In this document: positions 13,323 to 20,813 of the stretch, in pieces | How positions within the stretch are numbered: the stretch's first letter is position 1 | How the letters are laid out: each line of letters begins with the position of its first letter | Assembly: GCA_030533445.1 (NCBI GenBank) | Contig: CM060065.1 | Coordinates: forward strand, 3,646,341 to 3,710,340 | Direction of reading: 5' to 3' | Source of the DNA: Cyprinodon diabolis | Lineage: Eukaryota > Chordata > Actinopteri > Cyprinodontiformes > Cyprinodontidae | DNA length: 64,000 nt | The notes under the pieces: generated by a model | The model's database searches: none | What the model saw: the letters and a program-made list of their open reading frames with translations, nothing else | Told to the model about the DNA's origin: nothing | Position numbers and translations under genes: made by a program

Positions 13323-14625
13323 AAAGTAGATTTGAGAAGTTGTTTTTGCTTCCAATCTTCAAATCAGATTTTGAGGCCAAAACACACTTTTCACACTGAG
13401 AGGAGCTCAATGTGGCCTCTCTAGCTTAAACACACACACCTTTAATGATACAGCCATGATCTTTTCTGGCAATCATTTTGACCTGAAAACTAACAAAATA
13501 AAGCAGATTTAAGCAGATGTTTTTGGATCCAAGCTTCAAATCAGAAGTTGAGGCCAAAAAGCTCTTTTCACACTGAGAGGAGCTCAATTTGGCCTCTCTT
13601 GCTGAAACAGACAAACCGTTAATGATACAGCCATGATCTTTTCTGGCAATCATCTAGAGCTGAAAACTAACAATATAAAGTAGATTTGAGCAGATGTTTT
13701 TGGTTCCAAGCTTCAAATCAGAAGGTTGAGGCCAAAACGCTCTTTTCACAGTGAGATAAGGCCATTTTGGCCTCTGGAGTTGTAACAGACAAACCATTAA
13801 TGATACAGCCCTGATCTTTTATGGCAATCGTTTTGAGCTGCAAACTAAAAATATAAAGTAGATTTAAACAGATGTTTTTGGTTCCAAGCTTCAAATCAGA
13901 AGTTGAGGCCAAAACAAGCTTTTCATACAGCGAGGAGCTCAATTTGGCCTCTCTTGCTGGAACAGACAAACCGTTAATGATACAGTCATAATCTTTTCTG
14001 GCAATCATTTTAGGCAGAAAACTACCAAAAGACAGTAGATCTGAGCAGATGTTTTTGGTTCAAAGCTTCAAATCAGAAGTTGAGGCCAAAACGCGCTTTC
14101 ACACTGAGAGGAGCTCAGTTTGGCCTCTCTAGCTGAAACAGACGAACCGTTAATGATACAGCCATGATCTTTTCTGGCAATCATTTTTAACTGGAAACTA
14201 AAAATATAACGTACATTTAAACTCATGTTTTTGGTTCCCAGCTTCAAATCAGCAGTTGAGGCCAAAACGCACTTTTCACACTGAGAGGAGTTCAATTTGG
14301 CCTCTCTAGCTGAAACAGACAAACCGTTGATGATACAGCCAAGATCTTTTCTGGCAATCATTTTGAGCTGAAAACTAACCATATCAAGTAGATTTGAGCA
14401 GATATTTTTGGTTCCAAGCTTCAAAGCAGAAGTTGAGGCCAAAATGCTCTTTTCACACTGAGAGGAGCTCATTGTGGCTTCTCTTGCTGAAACAGACAAA
14501 TCGTTGATGATACAGCCATGATCTTTTCTGGCAATCATTTTGAGCTGAAACAATATATAACAATATATAGTAGGTTTGAGCAGCTGTTTTTGGTTACAAG
14601 CTTCAAATCAGAAGTTGGGGCCAAA

Positions 14626-14841
14626 GTGGGAGGAGTGTGAGTGGAGAAGCGGAAGAGAGAGCGCTTGAGAAAAACTCTGTTTGAGTGGATTTTTCTTACT
14701 TTTTCTTTCCTTTTTCACTTGGTATATGTAAATATTGTGTATATAATTGTGTTTTTGGTGTTTTTCTAGTTGTTTGGTGTTTTTTGTGGGTTGTGGGGCC
14801 GTCGGGTTCTACCTGGCGGCAGGTCTGCGTCTTTGAACGCC
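14626..14841 (+). promoter_or_regulatory. LINE 5' UTR with presumed internal promoter
   Basis: About 216 bases of non-satellite sequence precede the ORF1 start: a GA-rich leader (GTGGGAGGAGTGTGAG), then a T-rich stretch, then a GC-rich stretch up to the first good ATG. Full-length LINEs of this type carry their promoter here. I see no specific promoter motif, so the regulatory role is inferred from position. Confidence 0.55.
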
Positions 14842-15186
14842 ATGGTGGTGGTGGGGAGTTCGGGAGGTTTCTCCACGCTGACTTGGAGGAACGGCATCAA
14901 GGTGGGTGCTGGTTCTCTGTGCAGCGTGGAGGATTTTTGTCTGGCTGTCGGTGAGGTTATCGGGCACAGTTCCATCAAGTCTGCAGCCCGGATGAACGGA
15001 GCTGCAGTGCTTTTTGTGGAAAAGGTGGAGCAGGCGAACCTGTTGGTGGAGTCGGGCATTTCGGTGAACGGCTCGTTCCTTCAGGTGTCGCCGCACACGC
15101 AGCCTGCCACCAAAATCATTTTATCAAATGTCCCTCCTTTTGTCAGCGATGAGTTCCTCGTCAGAGAGCTGTCACGTCACGGGTAG
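14842..15186 (+). pseudogene. LINE ORF1, N-terminal fragment (ends at a nonsense codon)
   Basis: ORF1 of such LINEs encodes an RNA-binding protein that coats the element RNA and acts as a chaperone. The start chosen is the ATG at 14842, in a strong Kozak context (GCC before, G after). The frame stays open further upstream but has no ATG there. The fragment is 114 residues. Its last third reads like the beginning of an RRM: a KIILSNVPP strand (RNP2-like) followed by a helix containing SDEFLVRELSRHG. It ends at TAG (15184-15186). Downstream residues VVSPVKK continue in the same frame past the stop, so TAG is best read as a point nonsense mutation. A second lesion follows about 20 bases later in a run of seven A (15202-15208), after which the homologous frame changes. 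The remainder is at 15213-16184. Confidence 0.8.
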
Positions 15187-15212
15187 GTGGTTTCCCCCGT
15201 TAAAAAAAGATC

Positions 15213-16184
15213 TTGTCGGGGTGTAAATCACCTTTACTGAAACATGTTGTTTCTCACAGGAGGCAGCTCTTCATGATTCTGAACAAACGTGACGAGGAGC
15301 TCAACCTGCGCTTCAGGGTGAAGATTGATGATTTTGATTACATCCTGTTTGCAACATCGTCCACCATGAAGTGTTTTGGTTGTGGCCAGGAGGGACATTT
15401 GATAAAAATGTGCCCGAACCGAGCCGAACCGGCTGCCGTAGCGGAGGTGGGTGTGTCAGGCGAGGCTGGAGAGCCTGCCGCGGCAGAGCAGCCTGGCTCC
15501 GCGGGGAACTCCAGCGTAGCCGCGGAGGGACCCACGGCATCCGGAGCCGATGGAGGGGAGAGCGTGGAGGTGGATAGAACCATGAATCCACAGAGTGTTG
15601 ATTGTGTGGTGAGTGAAGGGAGCATGGTGGTGTGTGGTGGAGGGGAAACTTGTGTGAATAGTGAGGAGAGGGAAAATCTGGGTGAAATGGAGCAGGATGG
15701 TGTGTGTGGAGATCAGGGAGGGAAAGGTGAGGTGGTGGCTGATGGAGGGGAGGTAAATGTGGAGGAGCAAGATGAGGGACAGCAAGTGATGGAGCAGGAG
15801 GCTCCTTTGAAATTACAAAGTAGAAGCAAAAGAAAAAATGTAGTAGCTGCTGTCCAAACCAGGAAGCAAGCCTGCATGCTGGCCACAGAGAAAAAAGATC
15901 TGTCTGACAGCAGTGATAGTGAGGGGGAGCTGTCTGTCAGCGGTGAGGTGTCTCTCCCTCCGAGCAACAGTACAGAAGCACGTTATCCAATTGAATCTTT
16001 TATTAACTTTCTCCAGGAGACAAAAGGTTTAAAAGGAATAAAATTAGAAAAACATTTTCCCAATCTAAAAACTTTTTATTTCTCAGCAAGACATTACATT
16101 AGAAGAAAAGAGGAATCTGGGCTTTCTGATACAGAGATTTACAGACTAAGGAAATTAATGGGAAAAGTGAGAAAACAACTTTGA
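15213..16184 (+). pseudogene. LINE ORF1, C-terminal fragment with CCHC zinc knuckle
   Basis: This is the rest of ORF1 in a different frame from 14842-15186. It opens with the end of the RRM-like region (LLKHVVSHRRQLFMIL). A CX2CX4HX4C zinc knuckle follows (CFGCGQEGHLIKMC, about residues 54-67, nucleotides 15372-15413), the usual nucleic-acid-binding module of Tx1-type ORF1 proteins. Next comes a long low-complexity acidic linker rich in G, E and V (about residues 70-240). The C-terminus is basic and probably structured (about residues 255-323), with YPIESFINFLQETKG near its start and a lysine/arginine-rich end. There is no natural ATG at 15213; the coordinate marks where the shifted frame becomes recognisable. 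The stop TGA is at 16182-16184, a few bases before the first upstream ATG of ORF2. Confidence 0.85.
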
Positions 16185-16254
16185 AACAATGATGTGTATT
16201 AATTTATATTTTTGTTTGTTTTATTGTGGTGTTGTTTTTAGCCTTTTACTCAAC

Positions 16255-18852
16255 ATGGACAATTTTAAAATAGCTTCTTTAAATGTCAATGGAGCTAGGA
16301 AGGCTGTAAAACGCACTATGATTTATGAAACGATAAAACAGAAAAGAATTAGTGTATTATTTTTACAAGAAACACACAGTGATCTTAAAAATGAAGCAGA
16401 CTGGCGCAAAGAGTGCAGGGGGAAATTTTTTTTAGCCTTTGGACCTACCCCAAATTCTTTTAATGTAGAAAATATCGTCCAGGGAAGATGTCTTTTAGTA
16501 AAAGCTAGTTTTGACCATTTTAACCTGGTTTTTATCAATATTTATGCTCCTAATGTCGGTGCAGAGAGGAAGAATTTTTTAGAGAAAATTGGGGAGAGGA
16601 TGGGAGATTGTGGGTCTGACGATTATGTTTTTTTAGGCGGAGATTTTAACTGTACAGAAAATGACCTGTTAGACAGAAACCACAAAGAGCCTCATCAAGT
16701 TTCCCAGCAAACCCTGCTTCAGCTTGTCTCGTCCCACGGCCTGGTGGATGTGTGGAGGAGGATGCATACAGGTTCCAGACAGTACACATGGTCCCACGTT
16801 AAACAAGGCCGCATCTCTTTAGCTCGTATTGATCGTTTTTATTGTTTTAAACACCATTTTAATGTGTTTAAAAAATGTCAGATTTTACCAGTAGCTTTTA
16901 CCTACCACTCATTGCTTTACTGGCATTTTAATTTGGCTTTAACATACGATCGTAGTTTTAGAGAAGCTCTAAGTTATTTTTGGACTGTTTTTAGACAAAG
17001 AAAGGGGGATTTTACTTGTCTAAGGCAGTGGTGGGACCATGGAAAAGTTCAAATCAAGCAACTCTGTCAGCAGCACACTCTTAATGTCACTCGTGATGTC
17101 ACCAGATCTATTAGAGATCTGGAGATGAACATAGTGGAACTAGAACATCTAAGTGATTCCACAGGAAATCGAGGGCATATTGAAGCTCTCAAATCCAAAA
17201 GGCTAGTTCTAGCCAACCTCCTGGAGTCTAAAGTCCAAGGCGTGTTGGTTAGGTCTCGGGTTCAGAACATCGCAGAGATGGATGCTCCCTCTAGCTTTTT
17301 CTTCAGCCTGGAGAGGAAACGCGGGCAGAGGAAGGTGATCCATTCCTTACTGTCCAACACAGGGCAGCAGCTGAGTGAACCGTGCCAGATTAGGAGGAGG
17401 GCTGTTGAGTTTTACTCCTCTCTGTTCGAGAGTGAGTATAAGGAGAACGAGGGGCTCCTAGAGGAGTTCTGCGGTGGGCTGCCTAAGGTGTCGGGTGAGA
17501 GTAACCTACGGCTGGCACGCCCGCTGGGACTTCAGGAGCTCCGCACAGCCCTCCTGAGTATGCAGGGCCAGAAGGCCCCAGGCATTGACGGTCTTACTGT
17601 AGAGTTTTTCAAAGCCTACTGGGACATCTTGGCAGAAGACCTGCTGGATGTCTACAATGAGAGTCTGGCCGCAGGTTCGCTCCCACTTTCGTGTCGCAGG
17701 GCAGTCATCGCCCTCCTGCCCAAGAAAGGGAATCTGCAGGACATCAGGAACTGGCGCCCTGTGTCTCTCCTCTGCACCGACTATAAGATCCTCTCCAAAG
17801 CCTTGGCAACCCGGCTGAGGGAAGCTATGGAGCAGGTCGTCTACCGGGACCAGACCTACTGCGTCCCCGGCAGGTCCATGGTAGATAATATCTACCTAAT
17901 TCGGGACGTTTTGGAGGTCTCCGGTTCATTGGGTCTTAGAACTGGCTTGATCGCATTAGATCAAGAAAAGGCGTTTGATCGCGTCGAGCACAGCTTCATG
18001 TGGCAAGTGCTGGAGAAGTTTGGGTTCGGCGCCGGTCTGATCGCCAAGATCAAGGTGATGTACAGTGGCATTGAGAGCATGTTAAAGATTAACGGTAACC
18101 TGTTTGCTCCTTTTAGGGTGCATAGAGGTGTTCGGCAAGGCTGCGCTCTGTCCGGGATGCTCTACGCGCTCTCCCTGGAACCCCTGCTTCAAAAGATACG
18201 TTCCAGTGTTCATGGTTTGGTTTTACCTGGTTTTAACAGTAGAGTGGTTTTATCTGCCTATGCTGATGATGTTGTTGTTTTTACCAGAAACCAACAAGAT
18301 GTTGACAAACTGACCGAAATGACAAATAAGTTCTCCATTTTATCTTCTGCGAGGGTGAACTGGGGGAAAAGCGAAGCCCTGGCAGTGGGTGAATGGCGTG
18401 AAGGACTCCCAGTTCTCCCTCAAGGACTTTTATGGAGAAGAGATGATTTTAAATATCTTGGTTTGTTTTTAGGCAACGAAAACACTGAAAAAATGAACTG
18501 GGAAAACCTGGAACAAAGAATAGAAAGTAAACTGGAAAAGTGGAGATGGCTACACTCCCACATGTCATACAGGGGAAGGGTTTTAGTTTTAAATTACCTT
18601 GTTGCTTCACAGCTGTGGCACAAACTCTCCTGCCTGGATCCACCATCCAATTTGTTGGCCAACATACAAGCCAAAATGGTCGACTTCTTTTGGAACGGGT
18701 TTCATTGGGTGCCACAGTCTGTATTGTTTTTACCCAGAGAAGAGGGGGGCCAGGGCCTTGTTCACCTAGCCGGGAGAACGGCAGCTTTTAGATTACGTTT
18801 TGTTCATCCCAAACGATTAACTCTTTGCACTGGCTTCTACAGGAGCCCTTGA
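16255..18852 (+). pseudogene. LINE ORF2: endonuclease plus reverse transcriptase, frameshifted at the end
   Basis: ORF2 nicks the target and reverse-transcribes element RNA at the nick. I choose ATG 16255 (MDNFKIASLNVNGAR), which starts right at the endonuclease fold; an in-frame ATG lies at 16189. Counting from 16255, APE-type endonuclease residues are visible as N12 (NVNG), E39 (LQETH), Y97 (NIYAP), D130 and N132 (GGDFN), and D193 (ARIDRFY). The final SDH motif reads TYH (216-218, nucleotides 16900-16908), so the catalytic Asp is Tyr. Only three residues separate it from YWHFN, where relatives have well over ten, which suggests an in-frame deletion. The reverse transcriptase spans about residues 410-700, with LDQEKAFDRV (D569), GVRQGCALSG and YADD (669-672, nucleotides 18259-18270) intact. 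After TAAFRLRF (near 18800) homology moves to another frame, and this frame ends at TGA 18850-18852. Confidence 0.92.
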
Positions 18853-19874
18853 TCTGTGGGTCGAGGCTGGACGTGTGCAACCGTGCGGGACCAGGGCTGT
18901 CGGAGGCGCTGCGCCGATCCAAGATGACAACCTTGAAACAGCTGGTGGAGACCGCAGGACCGTCCCTCTCCAACATCGAGGCCATGGGTTCCGTGATGGG
19001 GGTACGGTCCGCCAGGCTGGTGTGGCGCTTCCTGGACCTCTTGAGGGGAAAGCTGTCGGCCAAGGAGAGGAGCCTTCTCTCTGACTACTGCGAAGGACTG
19101 AGCCAACCAGACCCAACGGACTCCTTTCCTGGCTTGACCCTATACACCGAGCTCCCCAACCAAAGTGGACCTCTGCTCTCCAGCCTGGACCCACAGAAGA
19201 TGGTTTTATTCAACATGGACCAAAAAACTGTTTACCGAGCCTGCTCAAAAATGATGACTCAAAGACACCTTGAGAACCGCGCAGTCTGCTTATGGACGGA
19301 TAAAATTACTGGCAGAGCACCCCAGTGGAAGACTTTATATAAGCCTCCAATCAAAAAAAGAACTGGTGATGTCCAATGGAGGATTCTACATGGCGCCATC
19401 GCCACAAACTCGTTTTTATCCGTCATCTATCGGGGTGTTTTAAACGCATGTCCCTTCTGCAGTCTGTCTGAAAATGTTTTTCATGTTTTTATGGACTGCG
19501 TCAGACTAAAGACAATTTTTAGCCTTTTAGCAAATGTTCTTAGTCTTTTTAGCTCCATTTTTACAACTTCTCTATTTACTGGAGGAGTGTGTCAAAACAA
19601 GGGCAACAAGACAAAGGCCAGACTTTTGAACTTTTTAATCAGTGAAGCTAAACTGGCTATTTATTTGTCCCGTAGAGACAGACTGCAGGAGAGACCTCAC
19701 CTTGACGCCGTGGCTCTGTGGAAGGGCAACCTTAAAGTCAGGATCAGGCTGGAGTTTCACTTCCACAGAGCCACACAGAACATTGAGGATTTTATTCAGT
19801 TGTGGGGTTTTAAAAACATTTTATGTACTGTGTCAAATGATGGAGAACTGCATTTTAACAAGCTCCTCATTTAA
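18825..19874 (+). pseudogene. LINE ORF2, C-terminal fragment after the frameshift
   Basis: This is the continuation of ORF2 in another frame, about 350 residues, with stop TAA at 19872-19874. There is no ATG start; the frame is open slightly upstream, and the switch from the preceding fragment lies within about 18795-18850. It contains the thumb and linker region (ARLVWRFLDLLRGKLSAKER, about residues 63-82), a conserved QWRILHGAIATN block (about 184-195), and a C-terminal Cys/His motif CX2CX7HX4C (C209, C212, H220, C225; nucleotides 19449-19499). That motif resembles the C-terminal zinc-like motif of L1-group ORF2 proteins, which is needed for RNP function in well-studied L1s. Joined length of the two ORF2 fragments would be about 1200 residues, normal for the family. 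Because of the frameshift, a full ORF2 protein cannot be made from this copy. Confidence 0.88.
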
Positions 19875-19982
19875 TGATTTTTAACTGACACTTGTTTTAC
19901 TATAATAGTGATTTTAACTGACACTTGTTTTACGTCAATTGTATATATGTTTGAATTGTGTAAATAAAGTGCTGTTAAAAGT
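19875..19982 (+). other. LINE 3' UTR and tail
   Basis: This short 3' UTR holds a tandem duplication: a 25-26 bp TGATTTTTAACTGACACTTG-type unit at 19875-19900 and again at 19909-19933 (one T shorter), 34 bp apart. After it come AATAAA (19963-19968) and a brief GTTAAAAGT tail. No long poly(A) is present. The end is set where CAAAACAAG satellite sequence resumes. Confidence 0.8.
19963..19968 (+). terminator. Polyadenylation signal AATAAA of the LINE
   Basis: A canonical AATAAA hexamer lies about 14-20 bases before the end of the element and is the only one in the 3' UTR. This is the position expected for LINE transcript processing. Confidence 0.8.
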
Positions 19983-20313
19983 CAAAACAAGTCACAGTGA
20001 GATAATGCCATTTTGGCCTCAGGAGTTGTAACAGACAAACCATTAATGATACAGTTATGATATTTACTTGCAATCATCTAGAGCTGAAAACTAACAATAT
20101 AAAGTAGATTTGAGCAGATGTTTTTGGTTCCAAGCTTCAAATCAGAAGGTTGAGGCCAAAACGCTCTTTTCACAGTGAGATAAGGCCATTTTGGTCTCTG
20201 GAGTTGTAACAGACAAACCATTAATGATACAGCCATTATCTTTTCTGGCAATCATCTAGAGCTGAAAACTAACAATATAACGTAGATTTGAGCAGATGTT
20301 TTTGGTTCCAAGC
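19983..20313. repeat. 177-bp satellite resumes (variant subtype)
   Basis: About 1.9 monomers of the satellite at 1-14625 appear on the far side of the LINE. Both belong to the subtype with CATCTAGAGC and GTGAGATAAGGCC in place of GAGAGGAGCTC, also seen near 11855-12000 and 13651-13800. The complete monomer here additionally has GAAGGTTGAGG with an extra G. The first unit reads CAAAACAAGTCACAG, apparently missing CTTT relative to other copies. The array then runs into the assembly gap. Confidence 0.93.
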
Positions 20314-20813
20314 NNNNNNNNNNNNNNNNNNNNNNNNNNNNNNNNNNNNNNNNNNNNNNNNNNNNNNNNNNNNNNNNNNNNNNNNNNNNNNNNNNNNNNN
20401 NNNNNNNNNNNNNNNNNNNNNNNNNNNNNNNNNNNNNNNNNNNNNNNNNNNNNNNNNNNNNNNNNNNNNNNNNNNNNNNNNNNNNNNNNNNNNNNNNNNN
20501 NNNNNNNNNNNNNNNNNNNNNNNNNNNNNNNNNNNNNNNNNNNNNNNNNNNNNNNNNNNNNNNNNNNNNNNNNNNNNNNNNNNNNNNNNNNNNNNNNNNN
20601 NNNNNNNNNNNNNNNNNNNNNNNNNNNNNNNNNNNNNNNNNNNNNNNNNNNNNNNNNNNNNNNNNNNNNNNNNNNNNNNNNNNNNNNNNNNNNNNNNNNN
20701 NNNNNNNNNNNNNNNNNNNNNNNNNNNNNNNNNNNNNNNNNNNNNNNNNNNNNNNNNNNNNNNNNNNNNNNNNNNNNNNNNNNNNNNNNNNNNNNNNNNN
20801 NNNNNNNNNNNNN
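20314..20813. other. Assembly gap, 500 N
   Basis: Exactly 500 consecutive N, a conventional placeholder for a gap of unknown size. It lies precisely between two unrelated satellites, so their junction is not observed and the order of the two sides depends on scaffolding. Open frames running through this interval have no meaning. Confidence 0.98.

Larger units (their letters stand above)
1..14625. repeat. 177-bp AT-rich satellite array, left part
   Basis: About 83 head-to-tail copies of a monomer that I count as 177 bp in its commonest form. Landmarks on the + strand recur once per unit: GAAGTTGAGGCCAAAAC, then GAGAGGAGCTCAATTTGGCC, then TTAATGATACAGCCATGATC, then GGCAATCATTTTGAG, then TTTTTGGTTCCAAGCTTC. 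My hand-counted consensus has 70 G/C in 177 bases (about 40%). Copies differ by scattered substitutions and small indels. On the minus strand one frame of the consensus is stop-free for 59 codons, and since 177 is 3 x 59 this gives runs of up to 279 codons. They begin at arbitrary ATGs and end at indel variants, so I treat them as non-coding. Unit length and organisation suit a pericentromeric or centromeric satellite, but nothing here proves the location. Confidence 0.95.
14626..19982 (+). mobile_element. Full-length but dead Tx1/L1-type LINE
   Basis: A non-LTR retrotransposon of about 5.36 kb interrupts the 177-bp satellite. In order it has a 5' UTR, ORF1 (RRM-like region and CCHC knuckle), ORF2 (APE-like endonuclease, reverse transcriptase, C-terminal Cys/His motif), and a short 3' UTR with AATAAA. 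Satellite sequence stops at GGCCAAA on the left and resumes at CAAAACAAG on the right. A 4-base CAAA (14622-14625 and 19983-19986) could be a minimal target-site duplication, but the satellite itself carries CCAAAAC at this position, so this is weak. ORF1 has a nonsense codon and a frameshift, ORF2 has a frameshift, and the endonuclease has lost a catalytic Asp. Assignment to the Tx1-like part of the L1 group is from recalled motif and layout similarity, not a search. Confidence 0.9.

Noticed and set aside
1..14625. CENP-B box in the 177-bp monomer
   Set aside because: The consensus has no CGGG and no TTCG at the required spacing on either strand that I could see.
14622..14625. Clear target-site duplication of the LINE
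   Set aside because: Only CAAA is shared, and this tetramer belongs to the satellite at that position anyway, so it cannot be told apart from a blunt or slightly deleted insertion.
14685..14954. Open frame of 89 codons at the start of the LINE
   Set aside because: It begins at a non-ATG codon in the UTR and lies in a different frame from the ORF1 homology.
18788..19194. Minus-strand and alternate-frame open frames within the LINE (also 14766-15096, 15313-15967, 18104-18313)
   Set aside because: They overlap recognisable ORF1/ORF2 coding sequence and show no known motif.
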